A program made the translations under genes and the position numbers. A stretch of DNA of 43,319 nucleotides from assembly GCF_002860405.1 (NCBI RefSeq), contig NZ_NMWV01000021.1, positions 1-43,319 of the forward strand, written 5' to 3'. Below are positions 7,124 through 16,507 of this stretch, piece after piece. Origin of the DNA: Bifidobacterium imperatoris. GTDB taxonomy: Bacteria; Actinomycetota; Actinomycetes; Actinomycetales; Bifidobacteriaceae. Positions within the stretch are counted from its first letter, which is position 1. Every line of letters starts with the position of its first letter. Under the pieces are notes generated by a model that was not told the origin of the DNA, did not search any database, and saw only the letters and a list, made by a program, of their open reading frames with translations.

Positions 7124-8830
7124 ATGTCATGCACCACGATTCTCATCGGAAAGAACGCAAGTTACGACGGCTCGACCATCATCGCCCGAGATGATGACTC
7201 AGGTTCCGGTCGTTATGATCCCAAGCATCTCGTGGTGGTAATGCCCGAAGATCAGCTAAGGCATTACCGCAGTGTGTTGAGCCACGTGGAAATCGAACTT
7301 CCAGACAATCCTTGCCGCTACACCATCGCTCCTAATGTGCTGCATAACCGCGGCGTGCTCGCTGAGGCCGGCGCTAATGAGCACAATGTGGCGATGAGCG
7401 CCACCGAAACCATCTCCGTTAACGAGCGCGTGCTCGCCGCCGACCCGATGGTCGAATTCAGGCCAGCTGTGGGTGAGCCGGACGAGGAAGGCTATCAGCC
7501 TGAACAGCCGGGCGGCATCGGCGAGGAAGACATCATCACACTCGTGCTGCCGTATGTCACTACCGCGCGCGAAGGCGTCGCGCGGCTCGGCAAGCTGCTC
7601 GAAACCTATGGCACTTACGAGTCAAACGGTGTGATTATTTCCGATGTGGACGAAATCTGGTATGTGGAAACCATTGGTGGCCACCATTGGATTGCGCGCC
7701 GCGTGCCAGATGATTGCTATGCCACGATTCCCAACCAGCTTGGCATCGATGATTTCAATCTTGCTGATGCGTTCGGCCGTCAGCGCGAATATCTGTGCAG
7801 CGCTGATTTGCGTGAATTCATCGCCGAATATCATCTTGACCGCACCATGGGTGCGCCGGTTGCTGCTGGTGGGCGTCATGCTCATGGCTCATCCAGTTCC
7901 AGCGCTCGTACCGGCTCCCATGCACGCCGTGCTGCCGCCGCTACTGTTGCTGCGGGTTCCGATGCTGCGGCTTCGAATCGCGCTGCAGTCATTGCTGCAC
8001 GTGCAGCCGCTTTGCCGAACCGTTTCAATCCTCGCAAGGTGTTCGGCAACACCACGCCTAAGGATCACATCTATAACACGCCTCGCGCTTGGTATATGCA
8101 GCGGTATTTGAACCCCAGTGAGGATTGGGATTCTCCGGCTGCCCGTTATACGCCAGAATCAGACGATATTCCATGGTGCCGTGTGCCGGAAAACAAGGTG
8201 AGCTTGGAGGATGTGGATTTCCTGCTTTCCAGCCACTTTGAGGGCACGCCATATGATCCGTATGGCACTAAGGGCACTCCGGAATCGCGCCACCGGTACC
8301 GTCCGATTGGCGTGAACCGTACCGGGCATATGGTGGCGATTCAGCTGCGCCCGTATGCGGCGGCTGTCAATCGCGCGGTGCTGTGGGTTTCCTTCGGCTC
8401 CGGTCCCTTTACTACTATTGCGCCGTTCTATGCGAACGTGAACGATACGCCGGCCTACCTGAGGGACACTACACCGGAAGTTTCTACGGATAACCTGTAT
8501 TGGACGAATCGACTGATTGCCGTAGTGGCGGATGCACATTGGTTTGAAACGCATAGTGCTATCGAAGGGTACGCGGAAGGCGTGCGTGCATTCGGCCACC
8601 GGTTAGTTGATCAAACTGATATTCAGATTGAGGAGATGGCTGCTGAGGCTGTGGATGCCGTGGATGTTGCTGAGGCGGCGCAGCCTGCACAGCGCGCACT
8701 GGAGCAGTCGAATCAGCAGATGGCCGACTATCTGCGAGAACACACCACCAAACTGCTCAATACTGTGGTCTACACGGCCAGCAACCTGATGCACAACAGT
8801 TTCGCCATGTCCGATCGCTGGACGGACTGA
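7124..8830 (+). CDS. pepD: Dipeptidase, peptidase family C69
   Basis: Cleaves dipeptides; bifidobacteria need such enzymes to use peptide nitrogen. The protein starts MSCTTILIGKNAS: in family C69 the N-terminal Cys (here Cys3 of the precursor) becomes the nucleophile after removal of the leader residues. The family pattern continues with STIIARDDD and an NEHNVAMSATET segment (about 86-97). At 568 residues it is longer than the roughly 470-540 usual, because of a Ser/Ala/His-rich low-complexity insert (about 249-300). It has its own promoter region after the tRNA and ends four bases before the convergent glycosyltransferase gene. No signal peptide, so probably cytoplasmic. Confidence 0.88.
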   Translation: MSCTTILIGKNASYDGSTIIARDDDSGSGRYDPKHLVVVMPEDQLRHYRSVLSHVEIELPDNPCRYTIAPNVLHNRGVLAEAGANEHNVAMSATETISVNERVLAADPMVEFRPAVGEPDEEGYQPEQPGGIGEEDIITLVLPYVTTAREGVARLGKLLETYGTYESNGVIISDVDEIWYVETIGGHHWIARRVPDDCYATIPNQLGIDDFNLADAFGRQREYLCSADLREFIAEYHLDRTMGAPVAAGGRHAHGSSSSSARTGSHARRAAAATVAAGSDAAASNRAAVIAARAAALPNRFNPRKVFGNTTPKDHIYNTPRAWYMQRYLNPSEDWDSPAARYTPESDDIPWCRVPENKVSLEDVDFLLSSHFEGTPYDPYGTKGTPESRHRYRPIGVNRTGHMVAIQLRPYAAAVNRAVLWVSFGSGPFTTIAPFYANVNDTPAYLRDTTPEVSTDNLYWTNRLIAVVADAHWFETHSAIEGYAEGVRAFGHRLVDQTDIQIEEMAAEAVDAVDVAEAAQPAQRALEQSNQQMADYLREHTTKLLNTVVYTASNLMHNSFAMSDRWTD

Positions 8831-8834
8831 ATAA

Positions 8835-9878
8835 TCAGTTAAATCCGACGACCTTCTCGGCGATGGTGTAGCCGTTGCGCACAATCCAACGACCAGCCGA
8901 ACCGGGAAGGTTGATGGCGCGCGACATCAGCTTGCTGCGCACATCATGCCCAATAGCCGGCGAATACGCGTCAATCGCATCCCACAGCTCGCGCTTCTTG
9001 ACATAGTTCGCCTTATCTCGCGAAAGAATCAGGAATACAGAAGTCACCGAAGACTCAATCGCCAGGAAGTGAATCATATAGCGATACAGTCCCTCAGGCA
9101 CAGTGCCGCGTTCCGGCGTAGCCTCAGTCATCAAACGATTCACCAAGCGCAGCTGATCGACACGGCGAATCATCACATCAGTCTGCACGCTCTGGCCTTC
9201 ACGGCCGATGAAATAGTGGTAGAACGGCACATCCAAATACTGAATGCGCTTCACCCACGGGAATGGCTGATACGAGTAGTAGAAGTCCACATAGAACGTA
9301 TGCTCAGGCAGCTTCAAACCAGAATCGCGCACCACCTGCGTGCGGAAGGTGAGCGCATGCATAATGATGTACTGCGCCAAGCCGAAATGGCCCAAATCAT
9401 CCCAGCCGAGCACGCGGCCGGCAGGAATCACGCGGCGGAAATTCACCGTATGCTTATGACGCTTAGCCACTTTGTCATACACATAGTTGGTAACCAGCAT
9501 GTCGATGGGCTCGGTGGTATCGCGCTGCGCTCGCAGCGTATCCATAACAGTGTTGATGGCCTGCGGATCCACCCAATCATCCGCATCCACAACCTTGACA
9601 TACATGCCAGAGGCCGCTGCAATACCGGTGTTCACTGCACCGCCGTGGCCCTTGTTCTCCTGATGAATGGCTCGCACGATCCCCGGATTATTGCGCTCCA
9701 GCTTCTGCGCATATTCCAGCGTGCCGTCTTTCGAGCCATCGTCCACAATCAGTACCTCGATATCCTCAGGGTTCGAGGCGGAAAGCACCGAATTGACGCA
9801 ACGGTCAAGATAGGACTCCATGTTGTATGCGGGAATCACGAAGGTGAGCGTTTTTGCCGTCTGTACCGCGTTGGCCAT
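8835..9878 (-). CDS. Family 2 glycosyltransferase
   Basis: Transfers a sugar from a nucleotide donor; acceptor unknown. The 347-residue protein opens with the GT2 core: VIPAYNMESYLDRCVNSVL (about 14-32), VLIVDDGSKDGT (about 43-54), KGHGGAVNTGI and KVVDADDWVDP (the DXD-like metal site, about 94-104). The C-terminal half has aromatic segments typical of GT2 enzymes that act at the membrane on wall polysaccharide or teichoic-type polymers, but no clear membrane helices. It follows the TetR gene on the same strand with a 127-base gap and may be transcribed with it. Convergent with pepD; no capsule genes are nearby, so its target is open. Confidence 0.85.
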   Translation of the reverse strand: MANAVQTAKTLTFVIPAYNMESYLDRCVNSVLSASNPEDIEVLIVDDGSKDGTLEYAQKLERNNPGIVRAIHQENKGHGGAVNTGIAAASGMYVKVVDADDWVDPQAINTVMDTLRAQRDTTEPIDMLVTNYVYDKVAKRHKHTVNFRRVIPAGRVLGWDDLGHFGLAQYIIMHALTFRTQVVRDSGLKLPEHTFYVDFYYSYQPFPWVKRIQYLDVPFYHYFIGREGQSVQTDVMIRRVDQLRLVNRLMTEATPERGTVPEGLYRYMIHFLAIESSVTSVFLILSRDKANYVKKRELWDAIDAYSPAIGHDVRSKLMSRAINLPGSAGRWIVRNGYTIAEKVVGFN

Positions 9879-10005
9879 ACCAGTTACGTCCTCAAATGTT
9901 CAATGTCGTATCGTTGGGCATCATTGCATCACAATAAATGCATCAAGCGATATGTTCGTTATGCTGTTCAAACCGTAGCACCTTACCGACGATGACGGCA
10001 GAGTA

Positions 10006-10869
10006 TTACGCAAGCTGTTGGTCTGAATTCACATTCTGTAGTGGCGCTTGCAGTGTTGTGTGTCCAGGGTGTGCGGCCTGTTCAGTGTGTTCCGGTTGTT
10101 CCGGGTCAGCGTATCCGGAATCCGTGTTTTCCGGCAAGCTCCGCTGTCCATTTTCGCTGACACTATCTAATCCGGCACTTAGATACGGCTGATTCGCCTC
10201 TCGCTGCAAAGCCTTCTGCGCTTCACGTTGAGCTTTCGCGCCCTCGAACAGCAAGCGAGGCTTGGAATCAAGCCTGCTCAAGCCATGCCATGCCAAATCC
10301 ACAATATAGGCGGCAAGCTGCTCTTTGCTAACCTTCGGACGATCCGCCCAGTACTGTCCGGTGAACACGGTCATGCCCACCAACATTTGTGCATAATACG
10401 GCACGCCCTTCGTGGAGAGCTTCTGACGTTTGAACGCTTCGGAGAGAATATCCTCCACGCGCATGGAAATATCGCCCAGCAGCGAGCTGAACGAGCCGGA
10501 CGGGTCGGTGCTCGGCGAATCGCGCACCAACACCTGGAATCCTTCCGCGTTCTCCTCAATATAGGTGAGCAGCGCCAAAGCCGTGCGCTCCACAATCTGA
10601 CGCGGATGCATGGTCGGCGCATCGAGTGCGGCCGCTAGCGTGCTGATTAGCGCGCGCATCTCGCGGTCCACAATCACCGCATACAGGCCTTCTTTACCGC
10701 CGAAATGCTCATACACGATCGGCTTGGAAACCTTGGCATGCGCGGCGATTTCCTCCATGCTTACTGCTTCGAATCCTTTGGATGCGAACAGGGCCCGGCC
10801 GACCGAAATCAGCTGTTCTCGTCGCTGCAGTGAAGTCATACGTGAGGAATGTGCCATGGTGACCACCAT
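10006..10869 (-). CDS. TetR-family transcriptional regulator
   Basis: DNA-binding repressor of the TetR type. The helix-turn-helix is clear: RREQLISVGRALFASKGFEA, then VSMEEIAAHAKVSKPIVYEHF and GGKEGLYAVIVDREM (about residues 16-71). The ligand-binding half is helical, and the last 65 or so residues are a Pro/Glu/His-rich tail with no predicted fold. Three in-frame ATGs (10869, 10857, 10839) lack a ribosome binding site; I list the longest. It is divergent from ftsY (start 10959) and precedes the glycosyltransferase gene on the same strand. Its ligand and targets are not evident. Confidence 0.85.
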   Translation of the reverse strand: MVVTMAHSSRMTSLQRREQLISVGRALFASKGFEAVSMEEIAAHAKVSKPIVYEHFGGKEGLYAVIVDREMRALISTLAAALDAPTMHPRQIVERTALALLTYIEENAEGFQVLVRDSPSTDPSGSFSSLLGDISMRVEDILSEAFKRQKLSTKGVPYYAQMLVGMTVFTGQYWADRPKVSKEQLAAYIVDLAWHGLSRLDSKPRLLFEGAKAQREAQKALQREANQPYLSAGLDSVSENGQRSLPENTDSGYADPEQPEHTEQAAHPGHTTLQAPLQNVNSDQQLA

Positions 10870-10958
10870 AGTCGGTGGGTAAGTCGGTGGGGCAAGTTGG
10901 CGGCAGAGTGGCCGTTTGCTTGGCGCTTACGGGAAGGCCCACATTTAGACTGGCAACT

Positions 10959-12260
10959 ATGGAAATGAATACTGTTCTGGCCATTGTTGGCGTGATAGTT
11001 GTAGCAGTCATATTGATTGCTGTAAGCATCTGGCTGTCTAAGTCTCGTAAACGTGATCTTGACCGTGCAATGGGCAAGGGTGCTCCGGATAATCAGCGTA
11101 CGCGCGATGCTAAGGCTGCGGCAGATGCGCGCTTGGCTGCTGAGGCTAAGGCTGCTGCTGAGGCTGAGGGTACTGTCGAGGTTGAGGGTACTGTCGAGGT
11201 TGAGGGTACTGCACAGTCAGCTGAATCATCGGATACTGAGCCGACTGCCGAGCCGACTACCGAAGCTGCACCGGCTGCAGCCGCAGTCGCTCCTGAATCT
11301 GCTCCGGCAGGCGAACCTGAGCCTGAATCCCCGGAGTCAGTTGGTTCTCGACTGACTCGTCTGAAGGCCAAGCTCGCCAAGTCCGGCAATCCATTCGGCA
11401 AGGCGTTGTTCAACATTCTGGCCAAAGACAATCTTTCTGAGGCTGATTGGGAAGACGTTGAAGATACGCTGCTGCTTGCCGATGTTGGCGCGGAAGCCTC
11501 TGCCCAGCTGGTCGATGATCTTCGTACTGATGCTCGTATTACCGGCAAAGCCGACCCGACTGAAGTGCGTGCCACGTTGAAGGAGAAGCTCCTCGACTTG
11601 GTGGGCCGTGATACCGACCGCCGCCTGAATGCTGAGAAGCCTGGCGCGGATAAGCCTTCCGTCATCATCATGGTGGGTGTGAACGGTACCGGCAAGACCA
11701 CCACTGCAGGTAAGCTTGCTCGACTCTTCGTGGCTGAAGGCAAGCAGGTGGTGATGGGTGCGGCCGACACCTTCCGTGCAGCCGCCGCTGATCAGTTGGA
11801 AACCTGGGGCGCTCGCGTGAACGTGCCGGTGGTGCGTTCGGATAAGGATGGCGCAGATCCGGCTTCCGTGGCATTCGAGGCTGCTGGCAAGGCCAAGGAA
11901 TTGAATGCGGACGTGTTGATTATCGATACCGCTGGCCGACTGCAGAACAAGTCGAACCTGATGGATGAGCTCGGCAAGATTCGCCGCGTTACCGAGAAGC
12001 AGCTGCCAGTAAGCGAAGTACTGCTGGTGCTGGATGCCACCACCGGGCAGAACGGTATGGCTCAGGCCAAGGTATTCGCCGAAGCCATCGGCATCACCGG
12101 CGTGGTGCTCTCCAAGTTGGACGGCTCCGCTAAGGGTGGCATCGTGATCTCCGTGCAGAAGGAACTCGGCGTGCCGGTCAAGCTCGTCGGCCTCGGCGAA
12201 GGCCCGGACGACCTGGCCCCATTCGATCCGGAAGGATTCGTAGACGGCATCCTTGCCTGA
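10959..12260 (+). CDS. ftsY: Signal recognition particle receptor FtsY
   Basis: Membrane-associated GTPase that docks SRP-ribosome complexes at the Sec translocon. From the ATG at 10959 (433 residues) it has an N-terminal membrane helix (about 4-24), typical of actinobacterial FtsY, then an acidic Ala/Glu/Pro-rich linker (about 50-130). The SRP54-type NG domain follows, with P-loop GVNGTGKT (240-247), DTFRAAAADQL, DTAGRLQNKSNLMDE and SKLDGSAKGG. The open frame continues upstream to 10875, but those residues overlap the TetR promoter region and do not look like FtsY. Part of the linker is a short tandem repeat (11166-11210). Confidence 0.93.
   Translation: MEMNTVLAIVGVIVVAVILIAVSIWLSKSRKRDLDRAMGKGAPDNQRTRDAKAAADARLAAEAKAAAEAEGTVEVEGTVEVEGTAQSAESSDTEPTAEPTTEAAPAAAAVAPESAPAGEPEPESPESVGSRLTRLKAKLAKSGNPFGKALFNILAKDNLSEADWEDVEDTLLLADVGAEASAQLVDDLRTDARITGKADPTEVRATLKEKLLDLVGRDTDRRLNAEKPGADKPSVIIMVGVNGTGKTTTAGKLARLFVAEGKQVVMGAADTFRAAAADQLETWGARVNVPVVRSDKDGADPASVAFEAAGKAKELNADVLIIDTAGRLQNKSNLMDELGKIRRVTEKQLPVSEVLLVLDATTGQNGMAQAKVFAEAIGITGVVLSKLDGSAKGGIVISVQKELGVPVKLVGLGEGPDDLAPFDPEGFVDGILA
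11166..11210 (+). repeat. 18-base tandem repeat in the ftsY linker
   Basis: GAGGGTACTGTCGAGGTT occurs twice exactly (11166-11183, 11184-11201) and then as a half copy. It encodes repeated EGTVEV in the acidic linker. The repeat keeps frame, so copy-number change would alter linker length without breaking FtsY. Confidence 0.8.
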
Positions 12261-12305
12261 CGCGTCCACGTTGTGAACGCGTAAAACGCCGCAAGTCACG
12301 CAAAC

Positions 12306-12344
12306 AAGGCCCTGAATTATGTTCGAAACATAATTCAGGGCCTT
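12306..12344. terminator. Perfect 18-base-pair hairpin after ftsY
   Basis: AAGGCCCTGAATTATGTT and its exact complement flank a three-base CGA loop. It lies 46 bases after the ftsY stop, next to a smaller stem (ACGCGT...ACGCGT at about 12260-12282). There is only a CTT after it, so termination would rely on stem strength. Confidence 0.65.
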
Positions 12345-12565
12345 GCCATATCCGTTGAAATCAAGCCAAAATCCTCCCCTTAAATGTGCCGATTTCATGC
12401 GGTAGCGCTTAACAATCGCGTAACTTGGCGTAACGAATTGAAAACGCAACCGGCTTTTACTGACGAACTGTTAGCCCCCACAAGGGGGACGGCATTTATT
12501 GGAACAAGACGCCGGCTACTACAGATTTCAAGCCCGGCGCCATGAACAAAGAGAGGGAGGTAGAC
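12345..12565 (+). promoter_or_regulatory. Upstream region of amtB
   Basis: This 221-base stretch has no gene. It holds two GCGTAAC direct repeats starting at 12418 and 12428, exactly one helical turn apart, and a CCCCC/GGGGG hairpin (12475-12488) in the probable leader. A strong GGGAGG ribosome binding site at about 12553 decides the amtB start. The direct repeats are candidate sites for a nitrogen regulator; none is encoded here. Confidence 0.4.
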
Positions 12566-14201
<1,636 letters not shown>

Positions 14202-14249
14202 TAGGCGTCCGATTCCTCCAGAGAGGTTCGGGCTATCAAAGTAAGACAG

Positions 14250-14290
14250 GTCCCCGCACGTTGCGTTCGTCGCCGTGCGGGGACTTTTTA
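14250..14290 (+). terminator. Intrinsic terminator of amtB-glnK
   Basis: GTCCCCGCACG (14250-14260) pairs perfectly with CGTGCGGGGAC (14274-14284) and is followed by TTTTTA. It separates glnK from glnD, so glnD probably has its own promoter or depends on read-through. Confidence 0.9.
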
Positions 14291-14303
14291 TATGCGACAC
14301 CAT

Positions 14304-14463
14304 GTGACGCATTCCGGCGAATGCGTCACGTAGAGGTTCCATCTGTGACGCATTCCCCTGATTGCGTCGCAGAAGATGTGTTCCACGGTATGTTTCACGA
14401 CGCATTTCCGGGAATGCGGCATGTAAGGGTTCCGTTTGCGCAGCATTTCCAGGAATGCGTCGC
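14304..14463. repeat. Array of four related palindromes between glnK and glnD
   Basis: Four inverted repeats of the form GACGCATTCC-N-GAATGCGTC lie at 14304-14329 (11-base arms, perfect), 14345-14370, 14396-14423 and 14438-14463. Their centres are 41, 52 and 41 bases apart. The first pair and the second pair are related by a 93-base tandem duplication: the spacers GTAGAGGTTCC and GTAAGGGTTCC also match. The array fills the space between the glnK terminator and the glnD ribosome binding site. It could be a multi-site operator for glnD or a small amplified repeat. A degenerate single copy is at 18032-18056. Confidence 0.75.
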
Positions 14464-14513
14464 CCCCGAGCTCGAAATTATGGCTAATACGGAACTAGTA
14501 CGAAAGGATGCAC

Positions 14514-16340
14514 ATGGCATCGGCAGTAGATGGTTTGAAGCAACGATTCATGGATATGAGCCAGCCGGATGCGGATGGTGTGTACCGCAACGGCACTGCT
14601 AAACGTAAGGCCCGCACTGACCTGGCCATGCAATGTCTCACAACGCTGTGGGATGAGGCCACGCAAGCCGTTTCCTTCGATGTTCCTGCTTCCGGCATCG
14701 GTTTCGCGGCGGTCGGCTCGCTCGCCCGCGGTCAGATTGGCCCGAGCTCCGACCTCGACCTGGTCATTATTTATGAGCCTCGTGCACTGAACGATCAGCA
14801 GCTCAACGAACTGGCCAATAAACTTTGGTACCCCTTGTGGGATAGCGGCCTCGACCTTGACCATTCCATTCGCACCCGTGCCCAGTGCGAAGAGGTCACC
14901 GACCATGATTTGCCTGCCGCAATGGGTTGGCTCGATGTCAAGCCCATCGCCGGAGATACCGAACTCATTCGCACTACTGCCGCGTCTATTCTGGAACGCT
15001 GGCGCAAAGCTGCTCGCAAACGTTTGCCGGAATTGCTTGATTCCGCAAAATCCAGGCTTGATGAATTCGCAAGACTGCAATACGTCAATCAGCCGGATAT
15101 TAAGGAAGCGCGCGGTGGATTGCGCGATTCAGTGCTGATTTCCGCGCTCGCCACATCTTGGCTGGCCGATCGCCCGCACGGCAGCTATGACGAGGCTGTG
15201 GAACGTCTGCTCGATGTGCGCGACTGCATTCATTTGGTGGCCGGCAAAGATACGAATCTGCTGCTGACTCCCTACCAAGCCAAAGTGGCGGCCATGCTTG
15301 GTCTCGCTGATCCGACTTGGCCGGAAAGCGAACGCGCCGCGTATTCGATTGATGATCTGCAGACGATGCTCGCTCGCCTCGGCCGCCGCATTTCCTTCGC
15401 GCTTGATTCCACGGCCTCCCGTGCGGAGCATTCGCTGACGCATGAAAAGCCGCGTTTCGCGTTCTTCCAAATGTTCTCGCAGCGCGCTGGCGGCAAGCGC
15501 GAAGCCCCGCAGTTCGACATCGTGGCTCCCGGCATCGCCAAGCATGAAGGTGAGCTGGTGCTCGCCCCCGGTGTGGAACCCGCCAAGGATGCCAAGCTCG
15601 CATTGCGCATGGCTGTGGCGTCCGGCGAGTTTGGCTTGCCGATTAATCCGTCCACGCTGACTAATCTCAAGAACTGTCCGATTCGCGATAATCAGTGGGA
15701 TGATGAATCTCGCGAACTGTTCGTGCGATTGCTGGCTTGCGGCCCGCAATTGATGAACGTGTGGGAAAGCATCGACTTTGTGGATATTCCGGGCCGATGG
15801 ATGCCGGAATGGCTTGGTATTCGTAATCGTCCGTCCGCGTCGGCAGCTCATCGATACACCATCGACCGTCATATGGTGGAGGTTACGTCGCGTATTACGC
15901 GGGATACTCCGTCGGGTGGTCGGTATGACGATGAGCATTATCAGGCGCTACTGCTTGCTGCGATTACGCATGACATCGGTAAGCGCGCGTTCGTGCGCGA
16001 TCATGCCGCCGAAGGTGCGCGTCATGTGCCGGTGATTTTGAAACGTATGGGATACCCGCAGCAAATTATCGACTGGGCGACTGTGCTGGTGCGCGAGCAT
16101 CTGACACTCTCCGAGTATGCGACAGGTAAGGATCCCAATGATCCGGCTGTAGTAGCTGATCTTGCCGATCGACTCAATCATGACAAGACGCTATTGGATA
16201 TGCTGTTCGACCTGACTCGCGCTGACGGTTCCTCGCTTGGTGCCACCGCAGGCGAATCAATCATCAAGAAATACGGCTGGTCCAAATGGCGCGAACAAAT
16301 CGTCCTCACCATGTACTCCGCCGTTCGCGCCGCAATGTAA
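14514..16340 (+). CDS. glnD: P-II nucleotidyltransferase GlnD, short form without C-terminal ACT domains
   Basis: Modifies and demodifies P-II according to nitrogen status. From the ATG at 14514 (AAGGA five bases upstream) it has 608 residues. The N-terminal nucleotidyltransferase domain shows GSLARGQIGPSSDLDL (GS at 68-69, metal-binding D80 and D82), followed by the GlnE/GlnD helical region (ARLQYVNQPDIKEARGGLRD). The HD phosphohydrolase domain has H486-D487 (AITHDIGKRAF). The protein stops soon after, whereas most GlnD proteins have about 800-900 residues and end in two ACT domains that sense glutamine. No frameshift is evident: the frame closes cleanly and the sequence after it is a repeat element. 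ATG at 14508 is an alternative start but overlaps the ribosome binding site. Confidence 0.9.
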   Translation: MASAVDGLKQRFMDMSQPDADGVYRNGTAKRKARTDLAMQCLTTLWDEATQAVSFDVPASGIGFAAVGSLARGQIGPSSDLDLVIIYEPRALNDQQLNELANKLWYPLWDSGLDLDHSIRTRAQCEEVTDHDLPAAMGWLDVKPIAGDTELIRTTAASILERWRKAARKRLPELLDSAKSRLDEFARLQYVNQPDIKEARGGLRDSVLISALATSWLADRPHGSYDEAVERLLDVRDCIHLVAGKDTNLLLTPYQAKVAAMLGLADPTWPESERAAYSIDDLQTMLARLGRRISFALDSTASRAEHSLTHEKPRFAFFQMFSQRAGGKREAPQFDIVAPGIAKHEGELVLAPGVEPAKDAKLALRMAVASGEFGLPINPSTLTNLKNCPIRDNQWDDESRELFVRLLACGPQLMNVWESIDFVDIPGRWMPEWLGIRNRPSASAAHRYTIDRHMVEVTSRITRDTPSGGRYDDEHYQALLLAAITHDIGKRAFVRDHAAEGARHVPVILKRMGYPQQIIDWATVLVREHLTLSEYATGKDPNDPAVVADLADRLNHDKTLLDMLFDLTRADGSSLGATAGESIIKKYGWSKWREQIVLTMYSAVRAAM

Positions 16341-16346
16341 ACAAAA

Positions 16347-16450
16347 GCCTCCCTCTGGCAAGAGAGGCTGGTGGGGATTTGCGCGAGAAAACCCAGTCAA
16401 TAGCCTCCCTCTGACGAGGGAGGTGGCCGCCGCAGGCGGACGGAGGGAGA
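16347..16450. repeat. Palindromic element of the CCTCCCTC type
   Basis: A short hairpin GCCTCCCTCT...AGAGAGGC is followed by a core at 16402-16449: CCTCCCTC-TGAC-GAGGGAGG, then GTGGCCGCCGCAGGCGGAC and GGAGGGAG. The layout (outer C-rich hairpin, inner CGCC/GGCG palindrome, terminal G-rich repeat) is the same as in the elements at 1938 and 32484, but the sequence belongs to a different subgroup. It lies between the convergent ends of glnD and the MATE gene, where the hairpins could stop transcription from both sides. Confidence 0.65.
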
Positions 16451-16507
16451 GAAGCGCGGCTATGCCGCAAAAACAACAGTATCGGCCAACGGCCGATGCC
16501 GTCCCCC

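Noticed and set aside
10875..10958. Upstream start of ftsY at 10875
   Set aside because: The extra residues lie in the divergent promoter region and precede the membrane helix that normally starts actinobacterial FtsY.
14304..14463. CRISPR array
   Set aside because: Repeats are palindromes with unequal, partly similar spacers, only four units and no cas genes; they come from a 93-base duplication.
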